NCBI RefSeq assembly: GCF_009601165.1
Contig: NZ_WIRE01000001.1
Location: 124,001 to 188,000 of the forward strand
Direction of reading: 5' to 3'
DNA length: 64,000 nucleotides
Source: Alcanivorax sediminis
GTDB taxonomy: Bacteria; Pseudomonadota; Gammaproteobacteria; Pseudomonadales; Alcanivoracaceae
In this document: piece by piece, positions 50,437 through 59,395 of the stretch
How the letters are laid out: each line of letters opens with the position of its first letter
Position numbering within the stretch: position 1 is the first letter of the stretch
The notes under the pieces: generated by a model
Database searches by the model: none
Seen by the model: only the letters and a program-made list of their open reading frames with translations
What the model was told of the DNA's origin: nothing
Position numbers and translations under genes: made by a program

Positions 50437-51288
50437 TTACCCACTGGATAGTTGTTTCAACTGCATTCCCAATGCCTGCATCCCCGCCCAATGCCCCTGC
50501 TGATAGCCCTGCTCCAACTTTTTCGCATTGGTGGTCAGACGACTGACCGGGAAGGTTTCCTGTGGGGCGATAACCGTCAGCCGGCAATCCTCAGGCGGGT
50601 TGGCGATGAATGCCAGTGAGTCGTTGTAGATCTCTGCACGTTTCAGCATGGCGCCATATAGCCCCGGCATGTCTTTCACCCAGGGTTTGATCAAGGGAGT
50701 CAGGGCACTGGGTTTCTTGCGATACCCATGATGCCGTGACAGCACCACCGTGATCTCGCGTGCGCCCTGCTCATAGGCCCAGCGAACCGGAATGGAATCC
50801 GCCAGGCCACCATCGGTCATGGCCTGCCCTTCCACTTGGGGGAAATCCCGGTACGCAAAAGGAATAGAGCAGGAAGCGGTCATGATCTCATTGAGATTCT
50901 CCGGCCTTGCCTGAAAGTAACGCGGACTACCTTCCTCCACCGAGGTAGTCACCACCCACAGCGGCACATTGCGTTGCCAGTGTTGATCCAGCGCCAGTGG
51001 TACATCCTGGAGGGACTGATGCCACAACCAGAGCACATCGCAGAGGTGACCACCGGCCATGAAGCGCTGCCAGTTAATGAACTCGGGGCGACAAGCGTGA
51101 TCGGTAATGATCTTTCGGCTGCGGCCATGATCACCCGCCAGATAACCAATCAGGTTGGTTGAACCCGCCGACACACCCACCGCAAAATCAAAATCCTGGT
51201 AACCATTCTCCAGAAAGGCATCCAGCACCCCGGCAGCAAAAATGCCGCGCATGGCACCACCCTCCACTACCAGCGCTCGCTGACTCAC
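50437..51288 (-). CDS. Patatin-like phospholipase family protein
   Basis: A 283-residue lipid acyl hydrolase with a Ser-Asp dyad. The oxyanion motif is VVEGGAMRGIFAAGVLDA, the nucleophile motif GVSAGSTN, and the Asp is in DGGLADSIP. The overall pattern is that of YjjU-type patatins. No signal peptide is seen. It begins with GTG at 51288 after GGAGGAAGAG. It is transcribed away from the urea gene block. Confidence 0.9.
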   Translation of the reverse strand: MSQRALVVEGGAMRGIFAAGVLDAFLENGYQDFDFAVGVSAGSTNLIGYLAGDHGRSRKIITDHACRPEFINWQRFMAGGHLCDVLWLWHQSLQDVPLALDQHWQRNVPLWVVTTSVEEGSPRYFQARPENLNEIMTASCSIPFAYRDFPQVEGQAMTDGGLADSIPVRWAYEQGAREITVVLSRHHGYRKKPSALTPLIKPWVKDMPGLYGAMLKRAEIYNDSLAFIANPPEDCRLTVIAPQETFPVSRLTTNAKKLEQGYQQGHWAGMQALGMQLKQLSSG

Positions 51289-51574
51289 GACTCTTCCTCC
51301 CGATTCCTGCAGAACCTGATTTCTGAATCACCTTGCCAAAGACTGACTGTCGCGGGAAATAGATAAACTTTGTCTGCGTCATCGATTTCGGCAATGCCAT
51401 GTCATAGCCCCGCGTTACTGCACCAGCATTGCCCTGCCCGACCTCTACGCTTGCACTGTTGCTGCGCAGGCGCATCAGGATGGCGCATTTACCGTCCCGC
51501 AAATCCAACATTCAACGCAAGATGAAATCCATTAACTATTGTAAAAACAGGTGATTAGCGAGTTCTGAAAAGTC
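51289..51574. other. Non-coding gap before the urea gene block
   Basis: About 290 nt without a credible gene. It must hold the patatin promoter on the minus strand. TGCACT (51452-51457) and TGCGCA (51463-51468), 5 nt apart, weakly resemble an NtrC enhancer and lie about 150 nt before the expected sigma-54 start site. Nothing else stands out. Confidence 0.4.
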
Positions 51575-51590
51575 TGGCATCCCTATTGCA
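51575..51590 (+). promoter_or_regulatory. Sigma-54 promoter of the urea gene block
   Basis: TGGCAT-N5-TTGCA fits the sigma-54 consensus TGGCAC-N5-TTGCA with one mismatch and exact GG-to-GC spacing. Transcription would begin near 51601, about 33 nt before the atzF ATG. RpoN promoters of nitrogen-source genes are normally activated by NtrC under nitrogen limitation. Confidence 0.75.
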
Positions 51591-51607
51591 CAAGAAGGCA
51601 TACCAAC

Positions 51608-51617
51608 TTGTATACAA
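51608..51617. promoter_or_regulatory. Palindromic operator of GntR/FCD type
   Basis: TTGTATACAA is a perfect 10-bp palindrome just after the predicted sigma-54 start site. FCD-type GntR regulators commonly bind TNGTATACNA-like sites. The GntR gene inside this block (57090) is the natural candidate; binding here would block transcription. Confidence 0.6.
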
Positions 51618-51633
51618 ACAGGTGTGCTAACGA

Positions 51634-53427
51634 ATGATCGGCTGGACTCTCGAAAAATGGCAGGCCGCCTACCGCAATGGGGACCTCACCCCGGTGCAGG
51701 CGATGAAACAACTGGCCACCGCGCTGCACGACAGTGAACGTGCCCTGTGGATCCACCTGCTGGATGAGTCTTCCCTGGTTGAACAAGCAGAAGCCCTTAA
51801 CGATCCAACGCTTCCGCTCTATGGGGTTCCCTTCGCAGTGAAGGACAACATCGACGTGGCAGGCATGCCCACCACCGCCGCCTGCTCCGCTTTCGCTTAT
51901 ACCCCTGAACACGATGCCACGGCGGTTCGCCTGCTACGCCAAGCCGGCGCCATCGTGGTCGGCAAGACCAACCTGGATCAGTTTGCCACCGGGCTGGTCG
52001 GCACCCGCTCGCCCTACGGCGAAACGCCCAACCCCTTCAACCCGGACTACCTCAGCGGCGGATCCAGTTCAGGCTCTGCCGTGGCCGTAAGCAGCGGGCT
52101 GGTGCCCTTTGCCCTTGGCACTGACACCGCCGGTTCTGGCCGTGTGCCCGCCGCCTTCACCAACACCGTCGGGCTCAAACCGACCCGTGGCGCCATCAGC
52201 ACCAAAGGCGTCGTGCCGGCATGCCGCACCCTCGACTGTGTCAGCATCTTTGCGCTCGACGTGTCCGATGCACACACCCTCTACCGCCTGCTGGGCCAGT
52301 TTGACGAGGCCGACGCCTACAGCCGTCCCGCGCCAAAATTACAAAGCACCGGCCTGCCGGTTCGCCCCAAACTCGGGATACCGAAAGATCTGCCCTGGTT
52401 TGGCGATGATCAAGCCAAGGCACTGTGGGAGCGCAACCTGGCCGCCATGAGCGAAATCGCCGAGCTGGTCACCGTGGACACCATGGTGCTGCAGGATGCC
52501 GCCGCCCTGCTCTATCAAGGCCCCTGGGTGGCAGAACGCTTTACCGTCACCGAAGCGCTGCTACAGGAACAACCGGATGCGGTGTTACCGGTCATTCGCG
52601 ACATTCTCGAACCCGCCGCCAGTCTCACCGCGGCAGACAGTTTCCGTGCGCAGTATCAACTGGCCGAACTCAAGCGCCAGTCCGAAACACTGATGGCGCA
52701 GGTCGATGCGCTGCTGCTGCCCACCACGCCGGGCATCTATACGCGCGCAGCGGTGAACGCAGAGCCGATCACGCTCAACAGCCAGCTGGGCACCTGGACC
52801 AACTTCGTCAACTTGCTGGACATGTGCGCCCTGGCGCTGCCCGGCGGCTTCCGTGAGGACGGCCTGCCCGGCGGCATCACGCTCGTCGGCCGTGCCTGGA
52901 CCGATCACGCCCTGGCCGAGCTGGGTCGACGCTGGCAACACCACCTGCCCTGGCAGGCAGGTGCCACCGGCCAGATGCTGACATTGCCGACGACCGAGAA
53001 CACCTTCAGCGCCCCGGACAACACCATCACCGTGGCCGTGGTGGGCGCCCATCTGACCGGCATGCCGCTCAACAGCCAGCTCACCGAGCGTGATGCCGTG
53101 CTGCTGGAAGCCACCCACACCGCGCCCTGCTACCGGCTTTACGCCCTGGCTAACACCGTGCCGCCCAAGCCGGGCCTGATCCGCAACGAAAAAGACGGTG
53201 GTGACAGCATCCCCATTGAACTCTGGCAGATGCCGGTGGAGCACTTCGGCAGCTTTGTCGGCTTGATCCCTGCACCACTGGGTATCGGCAGCCTGGAAAC
53301 CGTGGATGGCCGCTGGGTGAAGGGATTCATCTGCGAGCCCTGGGCCATTGATGACGCCACCGACATCACCGAACTGGGCGGATGGAGAAATTACATCGCC
53401 GAGCTCAAAAAGAAGGAGTCACTGTAA
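51634..53427 (+). CDS. atzF: Allophanate hydrolase
   Basis: Hydrolyses allophanate to ammonia and carbon dioxide, the second step of ATP-dependent urea breakdown. It has 597 residues. The N-terminal amidase domain has Lys in VPFAVKDNIDVAGMPTT, the cis-Ser in SGGSSSGSAVAV, and the nucleophile in DTAGSGRVPAAF. A C-terminal AtzF-type domain spans about residues 455-597 (VAVVGAHLTGMPLNSQL). Its stop overlaps the start of the urea carboxylase gene (TAATG), showing coupling. Confidence 0.94.
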   Translation: MIGWTLEKWQAAYRNGDLTPVQAMKQLATALHDSERALWIHLLDESSLVEQAEALNDPTLPLYGVPFAVKDNIDVAGMPTTAACSAFAYTPEHDATAVRLLRQAGAIVVGKTNLDQFATGLVGTRSPYGETPNPFNPDYLSGGSSSGSAVAVSSGLVPFALGTDTAGSGRVPAAFTNTVGLKPTRGAISTKGVVPACRTLDCVSIFALDVSDAHTLYRLLGQFDEADAYSRPAPKLQSTGLPVRPKLGIPKDLPWFGDDQAKALWERNLAAMSEIAELVTVDTMVLQDAAALLYQGPWVAERFTVTEALLQEQPDAVLPVIRDILEPAASLTAADSFRAQYQLAELKRQSETLMAQVDALLLPTTPGIYTRAAVNAEPITLNSQLGTWTNFVNLLDMCALALPGGFREDGLPGGITLVGRAWTDHALAELGRRWQHHLPWQAGATGQMLTLPTTENTFSAPDNTITVAVVGAHLTGMPLNSQLTERDAVLLEATHTAPCYRLYALANTVPPKPGLIRNEKDGGDSIPIELWQMPVEHFGSFVGLIPAPLGIGSLETVDGRWVKGFICEPWAIDDATDITELGGWRNYIAELKKKESL

Positions 53428-56400
53428 TGTTGAAGAAAGTCCTGATTGCCAACCGGGGTGAGATCGCCGTTCGCATCTGCCGTACCCTGAAACAGATGGG
53501 CATTGCCTCCGTGGCGGTTTACTCCGACGCGGATCGCAACAGCCAGCATGTCAGCGCGGCGGACGAAGCAGTGGCGCTGGGCGGTCAGACTGCAGCCGAG
53601 AGTTACCTGAAAACTGACCTGATTCTCAAGGCCGCCAAAGCTACCGGAGCGGATGCCATCATCCCCGGCTACGGCTTTCTTTCAGAAAATGCGGAGTTTG
53701 CCGAAACCTGCGAGGCCAATGGTATTGCCTTTGTAGGCCCCACGCCGCAGCAGCTCCGTGAGTTCGGCCTCAAGCATGAAGCCCGGGCACTGGCCGAGAA
53801 AGCCGGGGTCCCTCTGGCGCCGGGCACCGATCTGTTGCAAAGCCTGGATGAAGCCAAACAGGCTGCCAACGACATCGGCTACCCGATCATGCTCAAAAGC
53901 ACTGCCGGTGGCGGCGGCATTGGCTTGTCACGTTGCAACAACGAAGCCGAGCTGGTGGCGGCCTTTGAATCGGTGAAGCGACTGGGGGAAAGTTTCTTTT
54001 CCGACAGTGGCGTCTTCATCGAACGCTTTGTGGCCCGCGCCCGTCATATCGAGGTACAGATCTTTGGTGACGGCGACGGCACTGTGCTGGCCCTGGGTGA
54101 ACGTGAATGCTCCCTGCAACGCCGCAACCAGAAAGTAGTGGAAGAAACGCCCGCACCGAATCTGCCCCAGGCCACCCGCGAAAAACTCCATGACAGTGCG
54201 GCCCGCCTGGGCCGTTCAGTGAAATACCGCTCTGCGGGTACCGTGGAGTACATCTACGACGATGAACGCGACGAGTTTTATTTTCTGGAAGTGAACACCC
54301 GCCTGCAGGTAGAGCACGGCGTTACCGAATCCGTGTTTGATGTGGATCTGGTGAAATGGATGGTGGATCTCGCCGGAGGCAACCGCCCACCGCTGGATGA
54401 TGCCTACACCAGCAAGGGCGCTTCCATGGAAGTGCGTATCTATGCCGAAGATGCGCTCAAGGATTTCCAGCCTAGTCCCGGCGAACTCACCGAAGTGTTC
54501 TTCCCCGATAACATTCGTCTGGATGGCTGGATTGATACCGGCACTCTCGTCAGCCCGCACTACGACCCCATGCTGGCCAAAGTCATCGTTTACGGCGATG
54601 ACCGCAGCGATGCGCTGAAAAAAATGCAGGATGCTTTGGCCGCAACCCGGCTGTCCGGAATTGCCACCAATCTGGACTACCTGCGCCAGATTCTACGCGA
54701 CGACAATGTGATCGCCGGTACCGTCTCCACCCGTTACCTGGAAACGTTTGCCTATACACCCACCGCATTCGAAATCGTCGAGCCCGGCACCTACACCACC
54801 GTACAGGATTACCCCGGCCGTAGTGGCTACTGGGATATCGGTGTGCCGCCCTCGGGCCCGATGGATGATTTCGCCTTCCGTACTGCCAACCGCATTGTCG
54901 GCAACCATGACAGCGCGGCTGGCCTGGAAGCCACACTGGTAGGCCCAAGCCTGAAATTCCATAGTGATACGGTGGTAGCCCTGACCGGTGCCCACTGCGA
55001 CGCCGAGCTGGATGGTCAGCCGGTAGCCTTCTGGCGGCCCATTGCCGTCAAGGCAGGTCAGACGCTGAGCACCGGCAAGGTGGACAGTGGCTGCCGTACC
55101 TACATCGCCGTGCGCAATGGCATCGATGTTCCCGATTACCTGGGCAGCAAATCCACCTTTGTTCTTGGGCAGTTTGGTGGTCACGGTGGCCGCACCCTTC
55201 GCAAGGGTGACGTGTTGTCCATCTGCCAACCACTACTGGCCGGATGCCCGACACCAGCACCGGTGGCAGAGCCACACCCCCTCGAAGAAAGCATGATTCC
55301 CGACTATCCCCAGCAGTGGGATATCAAGGTACTTTATGGTCCCCACGGCGCCCCCGACTTCTTTACCGAAGAAGCGATTGAGGAATTCTTCAACGCCGAC
55401 TGGCAAGTCCACTACAACTCGAACCGACTGGGTATCCGGCTGGTCGGCCCAAAGCCGAGCTGGACACGCACCAACGGCGGCGAAGCCGGGCTGCATCCGT
55501 CCAACGTCCACGATAACGAATACGCCATCGGCTCTATCAACTTTACCGGCGATTTTCCGGTCATCCTCACCAAGGATGGCCCGAGCCTTGGGGGGTTCGT
55601 TTGTCCGGTGACTATCGCCAAGGCTGAGCTGTGGAAAGTCGGTCAGCTCAAACCAGGCGACAGCATTCGCTTCTCGCCAATCAGCTTCGCAGAAGCGAAG
55701 GCGCTGGAAGAAGCCCAGGATGCGTCTATCGACAATCTGGGGGTTATCCCGGTCATCCATCCACAGATTCGGGATCACGCGGAGACCTTTACCTCCGGCA
55801 CCATGCTCGCCGAAAAGGATGCCGACGGCCACGTACCACGTATTGTTTATCGTCAGGCTGGCGACAAGTACATCCTGATTGAGTACGGCGAAAACATTCT
55901 CGATCTGGCCCTGCGCATGCGGGTTCATGCGCTGATGGAAAATCTCAAAGCCAGCCCCGTCAGCGGCATTCTGGAATTGTCCCCCGGGGTGCGCAGCCTG
56001 CAGGTGCACTACGACTCCCGTGTTATTGATCAGGACACTCTGGTTTCCATCCTGCTGGAGCGTGAGCAGACCATCGGCAGCATGGATGACATGGTGGTGA
56101 CATCCCGGGTCGTTCATCTACCCATGGCCTTCGAAGACACCGCAACACTGGATGCGGTGAAGCGCTACCAGGAAACCATCCGCGGCGATGCGCCCTGGCT
56201 GCCGAGCAATGTGGAATTCATCCGTCGTATCAATGGTCTGGCATCCACCGATGAAGTCCGCGACACCATCTTCAGCGCCAGCTATCTGGTGATGGGGCTG
56301 GGTGACGTATACCTGGGCGCGCCTTGTGCCGTACCCATTGATCCACGTCATCGCCTGATGACCTCCAAATACAATCCGGCGCGCACCTTCACCGCCGAAG

Positions 56401-57050
56401 GCACCGTGGGCATCGGCGGCGTCTACATGTGCATCTATGGCATGGACTCCCCCGGTGGCTACCAGCTGGTGGGACGTACCCTGCCGATCTGGAACAAGCA
56501 CCTCAAAAACAAACAGTTCGAAAACGGCGAGCCGTGGCTGCTGAAGTTCTTCGACCAGGTCCGTTACTACCCGGTCAGCGAGGAAAAGCTCACAGAAATG
56601 CGTGAAGCCTTCCGCCATGGGCATCTGGAAATCGACATCACCGAAGAACCATTCAGCCTGGCAGAGCACCGTCAGTTCCTGACTGACAACGCGGACAGCA
56701 TTGCCGCATTCAACGAGAAGCGGGATATCGCGTACCACGAGGAAGTCGCTCGCTGGCAGAACGAAGACGCCGCGATTGAATCCGCCATGCTTGGCAGCAA
56801 GGCCGATATCGGCGAGGTGGATGGCCATCTCATCAGCGCCGAAATCAGCGGCAATGTCTGGAAGCTGTTGGTGGAAGAAGGCGCCACGGTCGAGGAAGGC
56901 CAGACCGTAGTCATCGTTGAGGCCATGAAGATGGAATTTGAAATTGTCGCCAGTGCCTCGGGCAAGGTCACCGGCCTGCATTGCCAGCCCGGCGCCATCA
57001 TCAACGCTGGCGATCCGGTACTGGTGATCAATACAGATCATGTTGCCTGA
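53427..57050 (+). CDS. uca: Urea carboxylase (biotin-dependent)
   Basis: Carboxylates urea to allophanate with ATP and bicarbonate. It has 1207 residues, full length for the family. In order: a biotin carboxylase domain (1 to about 450; LIANRGEIAVRICRTL, the Gly-rich loop KSTAGGGGIGLS), a KipA/KipI-like carboxyltransferase region (about 455-1120; YNPARTFTAEGTVGIGG, GYQLVGRTLPIW), and a biotin carrier domain with VEAMKMEF, the biotinyl lysine being Lys1168. The ATG at 53427 has AAGGAG upstream. The homologous guanidine carboxylases are usually encoded with DUF1989 proteins, absent here, so urea is the likelier substrate. Confidence 0.95.
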   Translation: MLKKVLIANRGEIAVRICRTLKQMGIASVAVYSDADRNSQHVSAADEAVALGGQTAAESYLKTDLILKAAKATGADAIIPGYGFLSENAEFAETCEANGIAFVGPTPQQLREFGLKHEARALAEKAGVPLAPGTDLLQSLDEAKQAANDIGYPIMLKSTAGGGGIGLSRCNNEAELVAAFESVKRLGESFFSDSGVFIERFVARARHIEVQIFGDGDGTVLALGERECSLQRRNQKVVEETPAPNLPQATREKLHDSAARLGRSVKYRSAGTVEYIYDDERDEFYFLEVNTRLQVEHGVTESVFDVDLVKWMVDLAGGNRPPLDDAYTSKGASMEVRIYAEDALKDFQPSPGELTEVFFPDNIRLDGWIDTGTLVSPHYDPMLAKVIVYGDDRSDALKKMQDALAATRLSGIATNLDYLRQILRDDNVIAGTVSTRYLETFAYTPTAFEIVEPGTYTTVQDYPGRSGYWDIGVPPSGPMDDFAFRTANRIVGNHDSAAGLEATLVGPSLKFHSDTVVALTGAHCDAELDGQPVAFWRPIAVKAGQTLSTGKVDSGCRTYIAVRNGIDVPDYLGSKSTFVLGQFGGHGGRTLRKGDVLSICQPLLAGCPTPAPVAEPHPLEESMIPDYPQQWDIKVLYGPHGAPDFFTEEAIEEFFNADWQVHYNSNRLGIRLVGPKPSWTRTNGGEAGLHPSNVHDNEYAIGSINFTGDFPVILTKDGPSLGGFVCPVTIAKAELWKVGQLKPGDSIRFSPISFAEAKALEEAQDASIDNLGVIPVIHPQIRDHAETFTSGTMLAEKDADGHVPRIVYRQAGDKYILIEYGENILDLALRMRVHALMENLKASPVSGILELSPGVRSLQVHYDSRVIDQDTLVSILLEREQTIGSMDDMVVTSRVVHLPMAFEDTATLDAVKRYQETIRGDAPWLPSNVEFIRRINGLASTDEVRDTIFSASYLVMGLGDVYLGAPCAVPIDPRHRLMTSKYNPARTFTAEGTVGIGGVYMCIYGMDSPGGYQLVGRTLPIWNKHLKNKQFENGEPWLLKFFDQVRYYPVSEEKLTEMREAFRHGHLEIDITEEPFSLAEHRQFLTDNADSIAAFNEKRDIAYHEEVARWQNEDAAIESAMLGSKADIGEVDGHLISAEISGNVWKLLVEEGATVEEGQTVVIVEAMKMEFEIVASASGKVTGLHCQPGAIINAGDPVLVINTDHVA

Positions 57051-57089
57051 TCACAGCGGCAAGATAACGACGGAGCCCGGAAAAAAAGC

Positions 57090-57800
57090 ATGAATGCCAA
57101 AGCCAATAAAAAACCGGAAAACCTGGCTGAGCGAATTTACCTTCAGCTCAAGCAGGACATTTTCGACTTCCGGCTGATGCCTGGTGATCGCTTCACCGAA
57201 AACGAGGTGGCCGAACGGGTCGGCGCTTCGCGTACTCCGGTCCGCGAGGCACTGTTCCGGTTACAGCGGGAATCCTATGTGGATGTGCTGTATCGCAGTG
57301 GCTGGCAGGTAAAGCCTTTCGATTTCAAATATTTCGAAGAGCTCTATGACGTACGCACGATTCTTGAGTGCGCGGCGGTGCGCAAGCTGTGTGAGCACAC
57401 TACCGAGCACGACATGCTCGACGAACTGGTAGCTCAGTGGTGTGTGCCTGCCGAGCAACGGCTAACAGATGGACCAACCGTCAGTGGTATGGATGAACGC
57501 TTTCACGAGCAACTGGTGATGGCCGCCGGCAACCAGGAAATGGCACGCATCCACCAGGATCTCACCGAACGCCTGCGCATCATCAGGCGTCTGGATTTCA
57601 CCAAGCCACCTCGTCTGGAGGCCACTTATAACGAACACCAGGCAGTGCTGGAGGCCATCCTGCATCGCCGCGTGGAGCAGGCGCAGATGTTATTGCGTGC
57701 CCACATCGAAGAATCCCGAAACGAAGTGCGGAAGATCACCGTGCACATGTTGCACGAGGCCAATGCGCGCAGTCAGCTGCATGCGGTCGACAATAACTAG
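57090..57800 (+). CDS. GntR family (FCD subfamily) transcriptional regulator
   Basis: A 236-residue regulator. The N-terminal winged helix reads RLMPGDRFTENEVAERVGASRTPVREALFRLQRESYVDVL (about residues 29-68), the GntR signature. The all-helical FCD ligand domain follows (YDVRTILECAAVRKL, with metal-binding Asp/His positions and ending NEHQAVLEAILHRR). It sits between the urea carboxylase and the Urt transporter genes, so it probably senses a urea-related or nitrogen metabolite and binds the palindrome at 51608. Confidence 0.92.
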   Translation: MNAKANKKPENLAERIYLQLKQDIFDFRLMPGDRFTENEVAERVGASRTPVREALFRLQRESYVDVLYRSGWQVKPFDFKYFEELYDVRTILECAAVRKLCEHTTEHDMLDELVAQWCVPAEQRLTDGPTVSGMDERFHEQLVMAAGNQEMARIHQDLTERLRIIRRLDFTKPPRLEATYNEHQAVLEAILHRRVEQAQMLLRAHIEESRNEVRKITVHMLHEANARSQLHAVDNN

Positions 57801-57917
57801 AACCGTACTTTACAGGGGTAACGACCAGCAGGATCGGTCGATTTGCTTGGGTCCCAGGATCCGGGGACAGGGTTTCAGGAAATGGATAAACCAACTTCAA
57901 ACGCAAGGGGAAACACC

Positions 57918-59216
57918 ATGAGTTTTTCAAAATCCATGAAAAAGCTGGCCGCCGGCGTTGTCGCGTCCAGTGCCATTGTTTACAGCGGTGCCGTCATGGC
58001 AGCCGACACCATCAAGGTAGGGGTTCTGCATTCCCTGTCCGGCACCATGGCGATCAGTGAATCTACCCTGAAAGATACTGTTCTGATGATGATCGAGGAA
58101 CAGAACAAGAAGGGTGGTGTAATGGGCAAGAAGCTGGAGCCAGTGGTCGTGGATCCTGCCTCCAACTGGCCACTGTTCGCCGAAAAAACCCGTGAACTGA
58201 TTACCAAGGAAGGCGTTGACGTCATCTTTGGCTGCTGGACCTCCGTCTCCCGCAAATCCGTTCTTCCCGTGGTTGAGGAACTCAATGGACTGCTGTTCTA
58301 CCCGGTTCAGTACGAAGGGGAAGAGTCGTCCAAAAACGTGTTCTACACCGGTGCAGCACCGAACCAGCAAGCCATTCCGGCCGTGGATTACCTGATCAAT
58401 GATCTGGGCGTGAAGCGCTTTGTGCTGGCTGGCACCGACTATGTGTATCCGCGTACCACCAACAAGATCCTCGAAGCCTACCTGAAGTCCAAAGGCGTGG
58501 CCGAGAGCGACATCATGATCAACTACACCCCGTTCGGTCATTCTGACTGGCAAAGCATCGTCAGCGACATCAAGGCCTTTGGTAGCCAGGGCAAGAAGAC
58601 CGCTGTGGTGTCCACCATCAATGGTGATGCCAACGTGCCGTTCTACAAGGAGCTGGGCAATCAGGGTGTGAGCGCAGAAGACATTCCGGTTGTGGCGTTC
58701 TCCGTAGGTGAAGAGGAACTGTCCGGCATCGATACTGCTCCGCTGGTTGGTCATCTGGCCGCCTGGAACTACTTCCAGAGCGTTTACAACGATGCCAACG
58801 AGCAATTCATCAAGCAGTGGCACGGCTTCACCGGTGATGACAAGCGCGTGACCAACGACCCCATGGAAGCAACCTTCATTGGCTTCAATATGTGGGTGAA
58901 AGCCGTGGAAAAAGCCAAGTCCACCGATACCGACAAAGTCGCTGATGCCATGATCGGCATCCAGACCCCGAACCTGACCGGCGGCATGGCCGTCATGAAC
59001 GAAAACCATCACCTGTCCAAGCCGGTGCTGATCGGTGAAATTCAGGATGACGGCCAGTTCTCCGTGGTGTGGGAAACCGAAGGTTTGGTGAAAGGCGACG
59101 CCTGGTCCGACTTCCTGCCGGGTTCCAAGGATCTGATCTCCGACTGGACCGCCCCGATCAAGTGCGGCAACTACAACACCAAGACCAAGAGCTGCGGCGG
59201 CGCAGCAGCCAAGTAA
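57918..59216 (+). CDS. urtA: Urea ABC transporter substrate-binding protein
   Basis: Periplasmic urea-binding protein of the UrtABCDE high-affinity importer. It has 432 residues, with signal peptide MSFSKSMKKLAAGVVASSAIVYSGAVMA. IKVGVLHSLSGTMAISESTLKDTVLMMIEEQNKKGG is the standard UrtA opening. The ATG at 57918 has AAGGGGA upstream; the longer open frame is non-coding leader. It is probably the most highly expressed gene of the set, with a stabilising hairpin just after it. Confidence 0.96.
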   Translation: MSFSKSMKKLAAGVVASSAIVYSGAVMAADTIKVGVLHSLSGTMAISESTLKDTVLMMIEEQNKKGGVMGKKLEPVVVDPASNWPLFAEKTRELITKEGVDVIFGCWTSVSRKSVLPVVEELNGLLFYPVQYEGEESSKNVFYTGAAPNQQAIPAVDYLINDLGVKRFVLAGTDYVYPRTTNKILEAYLKSKGVAESDIMINYTPFGHSDWQSIVSDIKAFGSQGKKTAVVSTINGDANVPFYKELGNQGVSAEDIPVVAFSVGEEELSGIDTAPLVGHLAAWNYFQSVYNDANEQFIKQWHGFTGDDKRVTNDPMEATFIGFNMWVKAVEKAKSTDTDKVADAMIGIQTPNLTGGMAVMNENHHLSKPVLIGEIQDDGQFSVVWETEGLVKGDAWSDFLPGSKDLISDWTAPIKCGNYNTKTKSCGGAAAK

Positions 59217-59228
59217 AACTCAGTGGAC

Positions 59229-59254
59229 GGCACTCCGGGCAATCCCGGAGTGCC
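59229..59254 (+). promoter_or_regulatory. Perfect hairpin between urtA and urtB
   Basis: GGCACTCCGGG (59229-59239) and CCCGGAGTGCC (59244-59254) form a perfect 11-bp stem with loop CAAT. No U tract follows, so it is unlikely to be a full terminator. It is placed to protect the 3' end of urtA mRNA or partly stop polymerase, giving more binding protein than permease. The rest of the 179-nt gap shows nothing else. Confidence 0.55.
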
Positions 59255-59395
59255 TCTCCTGATAAAAAACATTCAGAACATCGCGAGAGCCATCGCCCGG
59301 GCTGGAAAACTTCCTGCCAGAAGTCTGTTCCCTGACGCCCGGCAACAGGTAGCACGCCTGCGGCTTTCATTTTTACGCCCCGTAAGGAGCCCGTC

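Noticed and set aside
51289..51633. Guanidine riboswitch before the carboxylase operon
   Set aside because: No conserved guanidine-I motif was recognisable, and the leader after the predicted sigma-54 start is only about 33 nt.
57801..57917. Sigma-54 promoter or GntR palindrome directly before urtA
   Set aside because: GG and GC pairs present are not at the required spacing and no TTGTATACAA occurs; urtA may be read from upstream or from an unseen promoter.
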